A DNA stretch of 33,066 nt from an uncultured Pelagibacteraceae bacterium. GTDB taxonomy: Bacteria; Pseudomonadota; Alphaproteobacteria; Pelagibacterales; Pelagibacteraceae. The translations under genes were made by a program, and so were the position numbers. Below, in pieces: positions 1-11,580 of this stretch (positions within the stretch are counted from its first letter, which is position 1; the number at the start of each line of letters is the position of its first letter). The notes under the pieces were generated by a model, which saw only the letters and a list, made by a program, of their open reading frames with translations, was not told the DNA's origin and did no database searches. Location of the stretch: positions 17,501 to 50,566 of the forward strand of contig CACFQM010000004.1 in the NCBI GenBank assembly GCA_902568425.1. The letters run 5' to 3'.

Positions 1-797
<797 letters not shown>

Positions 798-803
798 TAA
801 TGC

Positions 804-821
804 ACAGAAAAAAATTTCTGT
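804..821 (-). other. Short inverted repeat just upstream of the 23S 5' end
   Basis: ACAGAAA, four A, TTTCTGT gives a 7-bp hairpin a few bases before mature 23S. It is probably part of the precursor that is removed during 23S maturation; the partner strand of any long 23S processing stem lies outside the window. Confidence 0.35.
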
Positions 822-840
822 AAAAATTAAATTTTTGTTG

Positions 841-902
841 GAATGTTCATCTATTCGAACATTCATTCATTATTCATTGATTGTTCATCTATTCGAACAA
901 TC
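841..902 (-). repeat. Tandem hairpins with identical loops in the tRNA-Ala/23S spacer
   Basis: Two 24-base units, at 841-864 and 879-902, each read 8-base arm, ATCTATTC, 8-base complementary arm (plus-strand sense). The arms are GAATGTTC/GAACATTC in the first and GATTGTTC/GAACAATC in the second. The only difference is one base pair flipped from A-T to T-A on both sides, so pairing is kept while the loop is unchanged. The units are transcribed as part of the pre-rRNA. A role in pre-23S folding or processing is inference. Confidence 0.7.
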
Positions 903-958
903 GGATATAGATATTGATAAAATTATTTACGATTTAAAAATGCTAAAAGTGTCAATTC

Positions 959-1034
959 TGGTGGAGGATAGCGGGATCGAACCGCTGACCTCCTGAATGC
1001 AAATCAGGCGCTCTCCCAGCTGAGCTAATCCCCC
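959..1034 (-). tRNA. tRNA-Ala (anticodon UGC)
   Basis: Full cloverleaf of 76 bases: acceptor GGGGGAT pairing with ATCCTCC, including the G3-U70 alanine identity pair. The D arm is GCTC/GAGC with a GG-containing loop, the anticodon loop is TTTGCAT, and the T arm has a TTCGATC loop. The discriminator is A and CCA is encoded. It lies in the 16S-23S spacer, seven bases from tRNA-Ile. Confidence 0.97.
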
Positions 1035-1041
1035 GAAACAA

Positions 1042-1118
<77 letters not shown>

Positions 1119-1145
1119 CTAAAGTCATTATATAGAGACACTTTG

Positions 1146-1168
1146 AAGAAGAGAAATGAGGACGGTCA
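1146..1168 (-). other. 16S precursor processing stem, 3' strand
   Basis: In the minus-strand transcript this segment can pair with the segment at 2778-2800 on the other side of 16S. By eye the 23-position duplex has 20 Watson-Crick pairs, two G-U pairs and one U-U mismatch. This is the arrangement of the RNase III stem that brackets 16S in bacterial pre-rRNA. Cleavage by RNase III is inference from that family of structures. Confidence 0.75.
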
Positions 1169-1184
1169 CATTAAATATATTTTT

Positions 1185-2690
<1,506 letters not shown>

Positions 2691-2910
2691 AATAACGGCG
2701 CACACTAGCTTTAATAATTTTAATTAAATTAAAATTACTTTCGTTAAAGTGTGTACGACAAATTTCTTTTATTAACCTAACCGTCCACACTTCTCTTCTT
2801 TATCTACAATTTAAAAAAGCTAAATCTTCTGATTTTCAGAAAACTAAATCCCAATATCAGTATAAAAACCAACTAAAAATAAGGTTTTTGCAGTGATTAT
2901 TGGGAAACGC
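2691..2910 (-). other. rRNA operon leader with nested hairpins
   Basis: The non-coding stretch 2691-3031 is the 5' leader of the rRNA operon plus the spacer to the divergent M23 gene. Next to 16S, 2701-2753 can fold with CACAC (2701-2705) pairing GTGTG (2749-2753) and TTTAA (2710-2714) pairing TTAAA (2744-2748). These enclose a near-perfect 11-base AT palindrome at 2715-2737. The minus strand near 2742-2753 reads CACACTTTAACG, which resembles a boxA antitermination element only in its CTTTAAC core. The 5' strand of the 16S processing stem is at 2778-2800. I see no open reading frame worth calling here. Confidence 0.55.
2778..2800 (-). other. 16S precursor processing stem, 5' strand
   Basis: Complementary to 1146-1168 on the far side of 16S, as described there. 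It sits about 90 bases before the mature 16S 5' end, a normal place for the RNase III stem. Confidence 0.75.
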
Positions 2911-2911
2911 T

Positions 2912-2939
2912 GTTATATTGTAATATAAAAATTAATCAA
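2912..2939 (-). promoter_or_regulatory. Candidate rRNA operon promoter
   Basis: On the minus strand TTGATT (2939-2934) and TATAAC (2917-2912) are separated by 16 bases, a reasonable sigma-70-type pair about 220 bases before mature 16S. A better -35 hexamer, TTGACA (2955-2950), lies just upstream but has no -10 at proper distance (TATATT is 22 bases away). AT-rich sequence gives chance matches, so this is tentative. Confidence 0.35.
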
Positions 2940-3031
2940 GACGTATATTTGTCAAAAAAACCACTAAAAACAGGTATTTTTACACTACCTGACATTGAAT
3001 ATTGCACTTTTTTTTTATATAGAAAAGATCG

Positions 3032-4369
3032 ATGATAATAAATCATTTTTTAGCAAATTTAGTAAAAATTTCACGAAAACTATCTAAAAATAATGTTCTT
3101 TTTAGCAGGGTAAGACCTGCTTACTTTATTGGGAGCACACTTTTATTTTTAATAGTGTATTTTTCTTTTCTTATTAACGAAAATTTAAAAGAAAAAAGGG
3201 CAGAACAAATAAGTTCTTTTTTATCTAACAACCAAACAGTTCTTTTAAAAAATTACATATTCAACAAAATTAAGTCTCCGTATTTGGAGTATGATTATAT
3301 TGTAAAAAACAATGATACCATTGAAAGTATATTAAATAAATTTAGTGTTAAAAGAGATGAAATTGCTTTTGTTGTAAAGAAGATTAAGAAACAAAAATTA
3401 TCTAACATATCACCAGGTCAAAAAATACAATTTATTTTAAAAAAATCTTCAAATGGCAAAGACTTGGAAATATTTAAAATCAACTATCCAATTTCTAAAA
3501 CTACATTTGTCCGTATAGATAAACGTAAAGATGGTATAAACGTTTCAAAGAATATTACACAACTTTTTAAAAAAAATGTTGTAGTTGAAGGAAGAATATC
3601 AAATAATTTGTATAGCTCGGCAACATCATCGGGGATGGAGCCTAGCATTATAATTGAATTTGCAAGGATTTTTGGTTTTGAAGTAGATTTTCAGAGAGAT
3701 ATAAGAAAGGGAGACAAATTTCAAGTTATGTATGAAAGATATTTCGACGACAGGAATAAGCAAATCAAAACAGGAAAAATATTATATGCTTATCTTAACG
3801 TAAATAATCAAAAAATTAAATTATATCGATATGAAACAAAAAATGATTTCGATTTTTATGATGAAAAAGGTAAGAGTATAAGAAAAGCTTTGATGAAGAC
3901 TCCAATTAACGGTGCGAGACTTTCATCGCCTTTCGGTAATAGAAAACACCCAATATTAGGTTTTACAAAACATCACAATGGGACTGATTTTGCTGCACCG
4001 ACTGGTACGCCAATCATGGCTTCGGGTAATGGTACTGTAATAAAAGCTGGTTGGTGTGGGAATGGTGGCAACTGCGTTAGAATTAGACATAACTCTGCAT
4101 ACACAACTGGTTACGGTCATATGTCTAAAATTGCTACCAGAACCGGAAGAAGAGTTAGACAGGGACAAATAATAGGATATGTTGGAAACACCGGTATGTC
4201 TACCGGACCACATTTACATTATACAGTTTCTTACAATGGGAAATTTGTAAACTCACAAAAATTAAAACTTCCTTCAGGAAAAACTTTAAGTGGTGATGAA
4301 AGAAAAAAATTTGAAATTCAAAGAATAAAGCTTGATGTTACTTTAGGAGAGCTACTATCTCGGCTTTAA
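3032..4369 (+). CDS. M23 (LytM-type) metallopeptidase with N-terminal membrane anchor
   Basis: A 445-residue envelope protein, probably a peptidoglycan endopeptidase or a regulator of one. Residues about 30-50 form one membrane segment (signal anchor). Residues about 85-140 resemble a LysM/OapA-like region (YDYIVKNNDTIESIL) that would bind peptidoglycan. The C-terminal peptidase M23 domain (about 290-410) has the zinc motifs HNGTD, GYGHMS and GPHLHY, so catalytic residues are present. Family members cut peptide cross-links between glycan strands in the periplasm. The gene is divergent from the rRNA operon and ends three bases before DUF4167 on the other strand. The start ATG is preceded by AGAAAAG, a weak ribosome site. 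Substrate bond is not determinable here. Confidence 0.88.
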   Translation: MIINHFLANLVKISRKLSKNNVLFSRVRPAYFIGSTLLFLIVYFSFLINENLKEKRAEQISSFLSNNQTVLLKNYIFNKIKSPYLEYDYIVKNNDTIESILNKFSVKRDEIAFVVKKIKKQKLSNISPGQKIQFILKKSSNGKDLEIFKINYPISKTTFVRIDKRKDGINVSKNITQLFKKNVVVEGRISNNLYSSATSSGMEPSIIIEFARIFGFEVDFQRDIRKGDKFQVMYERYFDDRNKQIKTGKILYAYLNVNNQKIKLYRYETKNDFDFYDEKGKSIRKALMKTPINGARLSSPFGNRKHPILGFTKHHNGTDFAAPTGTPIMASGNGTVIKAGWCGNGGNCVRIRHNSAYTTGYGHMSKIATRTGRRVRQGQIIGYVGNTGMSTGPHLHYTVSYNGKFVNSQKLKLPSGKTLSGDERKKFEIQRIKLDVTLGELLSRL

Positions 4370-4372
4370 TTA

Positions 4373-4714
4373 TTACTCTATTGATTTATTAGAATCTGTT
4401 TTTGGAGTTTCTTGAGGAACGTTTCTTTTATTAACCTCTGATAGAATTCGTGCATAATGATCGGAATGTTGAAGATAATTTTCATGCAAGATTTTATCTC
4501 CGATACCAAGAGCCTCTTTTGCTAAGTTTTTATATTTTTCAATTACTCTTTCTAAATTATGTGGATTTTTACTAACATGGTTAGCCCTAAAAAAATTATT
4601 CCTTGGACCATCTATATTATGTACTGAATTATTTTTCATAGACCCATTTGATCTTCTACCTGAATAGTGTTTATTTGATCTTGGTCTAAATCTTCTTATT
4701 TTTCCGTTCTTCAT
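4373..4714 (-). CDS. DUF4167 family protein
   Basis: A 113-residue basic protein with an Arg/Asn-rich N-terminus (RRFRPRSNK, GRRSNG) followed by a helical segment including NLERVIEKYKNLAKEALGIG and LQHSDHYARIL. This matches my recollection of DUF4167, an alphaproteobacterial family usually encoded next to prmC and prfA, as here. Homologues in larger genomes are often longer with a low-complexity tail; here only the conserved core remains. The basic N-terminus suggests nucleic-acid binding, but the family has no assigned function that I know. It is separated from prmC by about 68 AT-rich bases, so it may have its own promoter. Confidence 0.8.
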   Translation of the reverse strand: MKNGKIRRFRPRSNKHYSGRRSNGSMKNNSVHNIDGPRNNFFRANHVSKNPHNLERVIEKYKNLAKEALGIGDKILHENYLQHSDHYARILSEVNKRNVPQETPKTDSNKSIE

Positions 4715-4782
4715 AATTTTTATAAATGATTCTATATTTATAATTTAAAAAATTTAATAATTTTTCTTAATATTTGTTTTTT

Positions 4783-5619
4783 TTACTTCAAAGTGCTAAA
4801 AATACAACGAACATTATCTCTGTAATCTTTAATCTTTTTAGTCTCTCTAAATCCGTTTAACCTCAGAATATTAGATACTAAATAGTTTTGTCCTCTTCCG
4901 ATTTCTAATGCTAAAATTCCATTTAATTTGAGGATATTTTTAGATTTGTAAATAACTTTTCTTATAACGTCAAGCCCATCATGACCGCCGTCTAACGCTT
5001 TCTGTGGTTCAAATTTCTTAATATCCTCTGAAAGTTGGTTGATTTCTCTTTTAACTATGTACGGTGGATTAGACACAATAAGATCGAATTTCTTATTATA
5101 GATCGTATCTATAGATTTGCATTTAAGGCTTGCCCTTTTATTCAAGTTCATGGTTTCTAAATTAATTTTGGCTACTGAAATTGCCTTATTACAAATATCT
5201 ATACCTAGTCCTCTACTATTATTTAATTCATTTAATATTGAAAACATTATACATCCCGTTCCGACTCCTACGTCTAAAAAATAGAGACTTTTTCCCCTAA
5301 ATTTTTTAATAATTGGATCTATCAAAAGTTCAGTTTCAGGTCTTGGTATCAAAGAATTTTTTACAACATAGAAATCTTTGCTTCTAAATTCCTTTTTATT
5401 AAATATATAGGCAATTGGTTCTTTTTTTAATCTTCTAGAAATAATTTTTTTAAATCTTTTTAAGTCAGAAAAGGAAATAACTTGTTCATTTATCAAGAGT
5501 TTTTCTCTGCTTGTTTTAAGAACATGGGATAAAATTATTTCTGCATCAATTTTATGGGAAATAATGTTTCTATTTTTTAAAATCTTTGATCCAATATTTA
5601 TTGCCTCTGATGTTTTCAT
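4783..5619 (-). CDS. prmC: Peptide chain release factor N5-glutamine methyltransferase
   Basis: PrmC (HemK) uses S-adenosylmethionine to methylate the glutamine of the GGQ motif in release factors RF1 and RF2, which speeds peptide release. The 278-residue protein is full length. An N-terminal helical domain (about 1-75) is followed by a Rossmann methyltransferase domain with LDVGVGTGCI (about 115-124) and the glutamine-methyltransferase signature NPPY at 184-187. The gene follows prfA, whose product is its substrate, with one base between stop and start. That tight junction implies co-transcription and probably translational coupling. Confidence 0.95.
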   Translation of the reverse strand: MKTSEAINIGSKILKNRNIISHKIDAEIILSHVLKTSREKLLINEQVISFSDLKRFKKIISRRLKKEPIAYIFNKKEFRSKDFYVVKNSLIPRPETELLIDPIIKKFRGKSLYFLDVGVGTGCIMFSILNELNNSRGLGIDICNKAISVAKINLETMNLNKRASLKCKSIDTIYNKKFDLIVSNPPYIVKREINQLSEDIKKFEPQKALDGGHDGLDVIRKVIYKSKNILKLNGILALEIGRGQNYLVSNILRLNGFRETKKIKDYRDNVRCIFSTLK

Positions 5620-5620
5620 T

Positions 5621-6694
5621 TTAAGTAAGACTTTTTAGTTTTAAATCCTGATCTTTTAATCTCAAATTTTCGTTCATTTCTTCATGAATTTCTCCTTTTA
5701 AAAACTCATCTAATTTATGAAGGGTGAGATTTATTCTATGATCAGTCACTCTCCCCTGTGGGAAATTATATGTTCTTATTCTTTCAGATCTATCTCCTGA
5801 ACCTATTTGGCTTCTTCTGTCACTAGATCTTTCTTTTTCTTTTTTTAATTTTTCAGCCTCATAAAGTCTTGCCCTAAGAATTTTTAAAGCTTTAGCTTTA
5901 TTTTTATGTTGAGACTTTTCATCTTGCTGGGTTACGACAATTCCAGTCGGCTTGTGGGTAATTCTCACGGCACTATCAGTAGTGTTAACTGATTGGCCGC
6001 CTGGACCACTTGATCTAAATACATCTATTCTTAAATCGCTATCATTTATTTTAACATCTACATCTTCGGCTTCTGGTAAAATTGCTACTGTTGCAGCTGA
6101 AGTATGGACTCTTCCTTGGGTTTCTGTATTTGGAACTCTTTGTACCCTGTGAACACCAGACTCGTATTTTAAATAGGAATAAATATTAGTTCCCTTTACA
6201 GAAAAAATTACCTCTTTAAAACCTCCTGCTTCACTTTTTGAAATACTAATTATATCCATAGTCCAATTCTTTTTGGAACATACTTTTTCATACATTCTAA
6301 ATAAATCGGCTGCAAATAGAGTTGCTTCTAGTCCACCTGTCCCTGCTCTGATTTCTACTATAGCATTTTTTTCGTCATCTCTATCTTTGGGTAAAAGGAA
6401 TATTTTTAATTTTTTTTCGTAATTATTTCTTTTTGACTCTGCACTCTCAAGCTCTTTTTGGGCTAAGTCAATTATTTCGTTATCATTCTTTTTGTCATTT
6501 ATAATATTTTTAAGATCTATTTTGCTCTTATCAAAATTTAAGTATTCTCGGGCAATTTCAATGATATTTTTTAAATCAGAGTACTCTTTAGATTTTTTTG
6601 CAAATAGTTTTGTATCAAACTTTCCGCTTGATAATTCTTTTTCTAAGGAATTATATTTATCTATGATATTCTTGACTTTTTCAGCTGGTATCAT
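5621..6694 (-). CDS. prfA: Peptide chain release factor 1
   Basis: RF1 recognises UAA and UAG stop codons in the ribosomal A site and triggers hydrolysis of peptidyl-tRNA. The 357-residue length is typical. The codon-reading tripeptide of RF1 (P-x-T) is seen as PNT at 188-190 in the context [17 protein letters not shown], and the catalytic GGQ is at 232-234 ([10 protein letters not shown]). The P-x-T motif separates it from RF2 (SPF). It lies between ispG (five-base gap upstream) and prmC (one base downstream), an arrangement that pairs substrate and modifying enzyme. Confidence 0.96.
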   Translation of the reverse strand: MIPAEKVKNIIDKYNSLEKELSSGKFDTKLFAKKSKEYSDLKNIIEIAREYLNFDKSKIDLKNIINDKKNDNEIIDLAQKELESAESKRNNYEKKLKIFLLPKDRDDEKNAIVEIRAGTGGLEATLFAADLFRMYEKVCSKKNWTMDIISISKSEAGGFKEVIFSVKGTNIYSYLKYESGVHRVQRVPNTETQGRVHTSAATVAILPEAEDVDVKINDSDLRIDVFRSSGPGGQSVNTTDSAVRITHKPTGIVVTQQDEKSQHKNKAKALKILRARLYEAEKLKKEKERSSDRRSQIGSGDRSERIRTYNFPQGRVTDHRINLTLHKLDEFLKGEIHEEMNENLRLKDQDLKLKSLT

Positions 6695-6699
6695 AAAAG

Positions 6700-7794
6700 T
6701 TAATTTATTTTTTCTTTGGCTTTTGATTCAACTAGCTCTACTACTTTTTCAATAATATCTTTATTCGCAACTTTATTATGAGGAATTCCAGACAAATAAA
6801 ATAAATTATTTCCTTCTCCACCACCTGTAAGACCAATATCAGTTTGTGATGCCTCACCAGGTCCATTAACAACACATCCTATAATTGATAGTGTTAAAGG
6901 TTCCTTGATATGGGAAAGTTTATCTTCTAAAATTTTCACTGTATCAATGACTGGAAAAGCTTGTCTTGCACAAGATGGGCATGAAATTATTTGCACTCCT
7001 CTTGATCTAATGCCTAATGATTTCAATATTTCATAACCAGCTTTAACCTCTTCGACTGGATTAGCAGACAATGAAACTCTTATTGTATCGCCTATACCTT
7101 GCATTAAAAGTTTTCCAATTCCAATTGATGATTTAATACTACCAGTTATTAAACCACCTGCTTCTGTAATACCTAAGTGTAAGGGATAATCATAAAGTTT
7201 TGATAAACCCTCATATGCCTTTACTGCCAAAAATACATCCGATGATTTAACGCTTATTTTAAAATTAAAAAAATCATTATCTTCAAGTAACTTTATATTC
7301 TGCTCTGCGCTTTCAATTAATGCCTCGGGACAAGGTTCTTTGTACTTTTCTAAAATATTTTTATCTAAGGAGCCTGCATTTACTCCTATTCTGATAGCGC
7401 AATCATAATCTTTAGCAGCTTTCACAACCTCTTGGACTCTTTCTTTAGAGCCAATATTACCTGGATTAATTCTCAAACATTTTGCTCCTGAAATTGCTGA
7501 CTCAATTGCTCTTTTATAATGAAAATGTATATCAGCAACGATAGGTACTCTGGCTTCCTTTGTTATTTTTTTTAGTGCTTTTGTTGACTCTTCGTCAGGA
7601 CAGGAAACCCTAACTATGTCAGCACCTGCTTGTTCCAACTCATTAATCTGTTTTATGGTAGCTACATAATCTGTTGTAAGGGTATTTGTCATTGATTGAA
7701 CAGATATTACCGCGTCGCCTCCAACATAAACATTGCCAACTTTAATTTTTTTTGTTTTTTTTCTTTTTATTAATCTATGAGGTCTTATTTCCAT
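6700..7794 (-). CDS. ispG: 4-hydroxy-3-methylbut-2-enyl diphosphate synthase (flavodoxin/ferredoxin)
   Basis: IspG (GcpE) converts methylerythritol cyclodiphosphate to HMBPP in the MEP isoprenoid pathway with a [4Fe-4S] cluster. The TIM-barrel part has [10 protein letters not shown] and VSCPDEES. The cluster ligands are CPSCAR (Cys272, Cys275 in ATG numbering) and [10 protein letters not shown] (Cys307). I choose the ATG at 7794 ([17 protein letters not shown]). A longer reading from TTG at 7809 would begin inside the end of lysC and adds only five residues. The gene starts seven bases after the lysC stop, so the two are probably co-transcribed. Confidence 0.93.
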   Translation of the reverse strand: MEIRPHRLIKRKKTKKIKVGNVYVGGDAVISVQSMTNTLTTDYVATIKQINELEQAGADIVRVSCPDEESTKALKKITKEARVPIVADIHFHYKRAIESAISGAKCLRINPGNIGSKERVQEVVKAAKDYDCAIRIGVNAGSLDKNILEKYKEPCPEALIESAEQNIKLLEDNDFFNFKISVKSSDVFLAVKAYEGLSKLYDYPLHLGITEAGGLITGSIKSSIGIGKLLMQGIGDTIRVSLSANPVEEVKAGYEILKSLGIRSRGVQIISCPSCARQAFPVIDTVKILEDKLSHIKEPLTLSIIGCVVNGPGEASQTDIGLTGGGEGNNLFYLSGIPHNKVANKDIIEKVVELVESKAKEKIN

Positions 7795-7801
7795 ATTATT
7801 A

Positions 7802-9013
7802 TCAATCAAGTTTAAATGTTTTATGTAATTTTTTTACTGCATCAATAGTAAATTTTTCATCTATTATTACTGAAATTTTAATTTCAGATGTAGAGATAGC
7901 TAACAAATTTATATTTGCGTCTGCTAAAGATCTAAACATTTTAAAAGTAATACCCGGGGTAGCAACCATTCCAGCACCAACAATTGATATTTTTGAAACT
8001 TTATCATTCATATACATTTTTTCATACTTAATTTTTTTATTGTTTTCTATTAATAAAATTGCATTTTTAACGTCCTGTCTTTTTGTTGTAAAAGTAATGT
8101 CAGTTTTTTTTCCATCAGTTGAGATATTTTGAATTACCATATCAACGTTTATTTGATTTTTTGATAACGGTTCAAATACATCTGCTGCAACACCTGGTTT
8201 ATCTTCAACTCCAAGTAAAGTAATTTTTGCATCATCTTTTGAATAAGCAACACCAGTTACTGCTTTGGTGTAATCTATGTTGTCTTGATTAATTATTTCT
8301 GTTCCCTCCCTTTCAGTAAATGTTGACTTCACCTGAATAGGGATATCACTCATCATGGCAGATTGTACGGCTGAGGATTGCATTACTTTTGCGCCTAGAG
8401 ATGAAAGCTCTAACATTTCTTCGTAGGATATCTTATCAATTTTTTTAGCCAGAGGTATTTTGTTTGGGTCAGAGGAGTACACACCATCTACATCGGTATA
8501 AATTTCACAACTATCTGTTTGAAAAATTTTAGCTATTGCTACAGCAGTTGCGTCCGATCCACCTCTTCCAATAGATGTAATGTCTCCAGATTTTGAGACT
8601 CCTTGAAAACCTGGCACAATTGCAACACCGCCTGAAGAAATATAATCATTTATATTTTTAATATTCATATGAATAATTCTAGCATTTGTATGTTCACCTT
8701 CTGTAATAATTGGGATTTGCCAATTCAACCAGGATTTTGATTTGATTCCTAAATCATTTATTGCTCCTGCTATTAATGCACTTGTGACTTGTTCGCCAGA
8801 GGTCAATAAGACATCTAGCTCCCTTTTGTTAAATTTTTTTGATATCCCCTTTGAATATTCAATTAAGTTATTTGTTGTGCCTGCCATAGCTGACACTACG
8901 ACAATTAATTTATTACCATTGTCATGTTCTTTTTTGATAATTTTTGCCGCATGCAGGATTCTTTTAATAGATCCAACAGAAGTACCACCAAATTTTAATA
9001 CTTTTTTTGCCAT
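7802..9013 (-). CDS. lysC: Aspartate kinase
   Basis: LysC phosphorylates aspartate, the first step towards lysine/diaminopimelate, threonine and methionine. The 403-residue protein has the kinase signature KFGGTSVG at 7-14 and a nucleotide/aspartate region including [11 protein letters not shown]. It has two C-terminal ACT domains (about 265-400, including [20 protein letters not shown] and [10 protein letters not shown]), the usual site of allosteric inhibition by end products. It is a monofunctional kinase without a homoserine dehydrogenase domain. dapD and dapE of the same pathway lie about 19 kb away. It is transcribed divergently from ubiG across 65 bases and leads a lysC-ispG-prfA-prmC train. 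Confidence 0.95.
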   Translation of the reverse strand: MAKKVLKFGGTSVGSIKRILHAAKIIKKEHDNGNKLIVVVSAMAGTTNNLIEYSKGISKKFNKRELDVLLTSGEQVTSALIAGAINDLGIKSKSWLNWQIPIITEGEHTNARIIHMNIKNINDYISSGGVAIVPGFQGVSKSGDITSIGRGGSDATAVAIAKIFQTDSCEIYTDVDGVYSSDPNKIPLAKKIDKISYEEMLELSSLGAKVMQSSAVQSAMMSDIPIQVKSTFTEREGTEIINQDNIDYTKAVTGVAYSKDDAKITLLGVEDKPGVAADVFEPLSKNQINVDMVIQNISTDGKKTDITFTTKRQDVKNAILLIENNKKIKYEKMYMNDKVSKISIVGAGMVATPGITFKMFRSLADANINLLAISTSEIKISVIIDEKFTIDAVKKLHKTFKLD

Positions 9014-9078
9014 ACTTAGATTTTATTATAAGATAATTAAGTTAAAATTAAGTTAATTAATTTATAATAATGAGATAG

Positions 9079-9804
9079 ATGACTACAGTAAATAAAGAAG
9101 AAATTCAAAAGTTTTCAAAAATAGCAGATGAGTGGTGGGATACAAAAGGCAAATTCAAACCTTTGCATATGTTTAATCCTATCAGGATAAAATATATTAA
9201 AGAAAAATGTATTTCACATTTTAAATTAAAAGAAGATCACCCTAAACCATTAATGCCTTTAGAGTTATTGGATATAGGCTGTGGAGGCGGCTTGATAAGT
9301 GAACCAATGTGTAGGTTAGGAGCAAAAGTAACTGGAATTGATGCATCAAATAAAAATATAAATGTTGCTACACTTCATGCAAAGAAAAGTGGTCTTAATA
9401 TAGATTATATGAATACATCACCTGAGCAAAAAATAATTAAAAAAAAATTTGATGTTGTTTTAAATTTAGAAATTATAGAGCATGTAGACAATGTTGATTT
9501 ATTTTTGGAGTCCTCAAGTAAATTATTAAAAGAAAACGGCATAATGTTTATTGCGACCATAAATAGAACTTTTGAGTCTTATATAAAAGCAATAGTTGGA
9601 GCAGAATATATTTTAAGATGGCTTCCAATAGGAACGCACGAATGGAATAAATTTCTTAAACCGAATGAGATTTATGAAAGATTAAAAAAATTGAACTTTG
9701 AAAATATTGAAACAGATGGATTTAATTTTAATTTATTTTTGCAAAACTGGAAAAAATCTAAGGATTGTTCTGTAAACTACATTATTGTAGCTAAAAAAAA
9801 TTAA
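9079..9804 (+). CDS. ubiG: Ubiquinone biosynthesis O-methyltransferase
   Basis: UbiG performs the O-methylation steps of ubiquinone synthesis using S-adenosylmethionine. The 241-residue protein has the family N-terminus (EIQKFSKIADEWWD), the SAM-binding glycine loop LLDIGCGGGLISEPM (motif at 65-71), an acidic residue ending the second strand (GIDAS), and NLEIIEHVDN later in the fold. It is typical of alphaproteobacterial UbiG. The gene is divergent to lysC and converges on the DUF1178 gene: the two stop codons share the palindrome TTAA at 9801-9804. Confidence 0.93.
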   Translation: MTTVNKEEIQKFSKIADEWWDTKGKFKPLHMFNPIRIKYIKEKCISHFKLKEDHPKPLMPLELLDIGCGGGLISEPMCRLGAKVTGIDASNKNINVATLHAKKSGLNIDYMNTSPEQKIIKKKFDVVLNLEIIEHVDNVDLFLESSSKLLKENGIMFIATINRTFESYIKAIVGAEYILRWLPIGTHEWNKFLKPNEIYERLKKLNFENIETDGFNFNLFLQNWKKSKDCSVNYIIVAKKN

Positions 9805-10214
9805 TTCTCTCTATTATTAACCCAAGGAATTGAAACTACATCAATTCCCTCCTCTTTAAGTTCCTGGGTCTCTTTTGGTGTAGTTATGCCGTATATATTT
9901 TTGTTCCTTTTTTTGTCATAATAAATTTTTCTGACTTCTCGTGGAAAATTCTCGCCAACATATTTGAAGTTTTTTTCAACAAATTTTCTCAGTTTTGCTA
10001 AATCATTTTTCATCTTATTTATCTCTTTATTTGGAAAATTTATTTTCTTTCTGTGAGAAATTCTTGGAGACATTATTGATTTTTTTACTAATTTAGTTTT
10101 ACAAAATAAGCACTCGATTAATTTTTTTTTAAGTAATTTTTCAAATTCTTTTGAATCAGAAAACCAACTTTCAAATTCATGCTTATTTTTACACTTGAGA
10201 TTATATTTGATCAT
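9801..10214 (-). CDS. DUF1178 family protein
   Basis: A 137-residue conserved hypothetical protein. The N-terminus MIKYNLKCKNKHEFESWF and the pair ECLFC (Cys35, Cys38), with Cys8 and His12, look like a small zinc-ribbon-like site. The C-terminus contains the conserved YGITTPKETQELKEEGIDVV region. This matches DUF1178, widespread in alphaproteobacteria, with no biochemical role known to me. Its ATG overlaps the argJ stop codon by one base (TAATG), indicating translational coupling to argJ. Confidence 0.85.
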   Translation of the reverse strand: MIKYNLKCKNKHEFESWFSDSKEFEKLLKKKLIECLFCKTKLVKKSIMSPRISHRKKINFPNKEINKMKNDLAKLRKFVEKNFKYVGENFPREVRKIYYDKKRNKNIYGITTPKETQELKEEGIDVVSIPWVNNREN

Positions 10215-11518
10215 TAGTTTCTGTAGTCGGCATTTATATTTATATATTCATTTGTTAAATCGCATGTATAACACTCAAAAGATCCTTGGCCAATCTTTAG
10301 ATTTACTTCTATAAGTAAATCGTCCCATTTCATATATTCTTTTAATCTCTCTTCATTGTACTCTTCGGAGATCTTGCCTTTTTCAGCAACTTTTAATTCT
10401 CCAAATTTAATTTCAATTTTGTCTGGAGATATCTTTTCTCCTGATTTACCAATAGCCATAATTATTCTCCCCCAGTTGGGATCCTCACCGGCCATAGCTG
10501 TTTTAAATAAAGGTGAGTTAGCAATAGAGAAAGCAATATTTTTTGCCATCTGTTGTGATCTAGCATTTGTAACTTTTACAGTAATAAATTTCTTTGCACC
10601 CTCACCATCACTTACAATTTGTTTTGCTAAATTTAATAATAATCTTTGAAGAGCCATTTCAAAATCTTTAAGCTTTGGATCTAATACATTATATATCTTT
10701 CCTGTTTTAACCTTATTGCTTGAAAAAATTGCAACCATGTCATTTGTAGATGTATCACTGTCTACCGTTATTGCATTAAAGGTGTTTGTCATTGCTCTTT
10801 TTAACAAGCTCTTTAAAAATATTGATGGAATATCTGCATCAGTAAAAACAAACGCGAGCATAGTTGCCATATTTGGCGAAATCATGCCAGATCCTTTTGC
10901 GATTGCAGATAATCTAATATCCTTATTCCAAATTCTGCATTCTTCATATGCAAGTTTAGGTCTTGTATCGGTAGTCATTATAGATGAAGCTGCTTTAAAC
11001 CAAATAAATTTATTTTGTTTATCTCTTAATTTTTCTACAAGTTGAGGAGTACTATTTTTAATTTGTTGTATTGGAAACTTTTCTCCAATTACGCCAGTTG
11101 ATGCAAAAAGTATTTCATTAGGTTTAATTACTTGGCTGGTACCACCTTTTTTTTGAGCTTCTCTCAAGGTAAGATTTTTTGAGAGATTTTTTGATAAACT
11201 TTGCAAGGCTTCTGAACCTTGTGTTCCTGTGAAAGTATTTGCATTTTTAGTATTTATCATTAAAGCTTTAATAAATTTTTTTCTGATTTGTCTATTCCAT
11301 GTAATTGACTCTGAACAAATAGAATTATTTGTGTAAACTGCTGCGTAATTTGCGCCATCCTTAAAATAAAATAAACAAAGATCATCCCTACCTGTTCCAT
11401 ATAAATCAGCAGAAATTGCTGAAATTTCTAAGCCTTCAATTGGCTGGAGTTCTTGAAATTCGCCCATTTTTGACAATTTTGGTTTATCTTTTAAAAAATT
11501 TTTTACATTAATAGTCAT
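10214..11518 (-). CDS. argJ: Bifunctional glutamate N-acetyltransferase / N-acetylglutamate synthase
   Basis: ArgJ transfers the acetyl group from N-acetylornithine to glutamate, closing the cyclic arginine pathway; some members also make N-acetylglutamate from acetyl-CoA. The 434-residue precursor contains the autocleavage site GMISPNMATMLAF. Thr219 would become the nucleophile of the beta chain after self-cleavage. Other conserved blocks are STGVIGE (140-146) and EDPNWGRI near the C-terminal part. Whether it is bifunctional cannot be decided by eye. argB, acting on the product N-acetylglutamate, is at 26632. argJ is divergent from secA across 62 bases containing a TATATATATATATG run that could carry promoters for both genes. 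Confidence 0.94.
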   Translation of the reverse strand: MTINVKNFLKDKPKLSKMGEFQELQPIEGLEISAISADLYGTGRDDLCLFYFKDGANYAAVYTNNSICSESITWNRQIRKKFIKALMINTKNANTFTGTQGSEALQSLSKNLSKNLTLREAQKKGGTSQVIKPNEILFASTGVIGEKFPIQQIKNSTPQLVEKLRDKQNKFIWFKAASSIMTTDTRPKLAYEECRIWNKDIRLSAIAKGSGMISPNMATMLAFVFTDADIPSIFLKSLLKRAMTNTFNAITVDSDTSTNDMVAIFSSNKVKTGKIYNVLDPKLKDFEMALQRLLLNLAKQIVSDGEGAKKFITVKVTNARSQQMAKNIAFSIANSPLFKTAMAGEDPNWGRIIMAIGKSGEKISPDKIEIKFGELKVAEKGKISEEYNEERLKEYMKWDDLLIEVNLKIGQGSFECYTCDLTNEYININADYRN

Positions 11519-11580
11519 GTTAATATTCTAATTTATTACTATATATATATATGAAACTAACAATTATATAAAACAAACAC

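Noticed and set aside
2950-2955. TTGACA as the -35 of the rRNA promoter
   Set aside because: No -10 hexamer at 15-19 bases; the nearest good one is 22 bases away.
7752-8132. 126-residue open frame antisense to the ispG-lysC junction
   Set aside because: Overlaps two confident genes, Phe/Ile-rich composition, no family resemblance.
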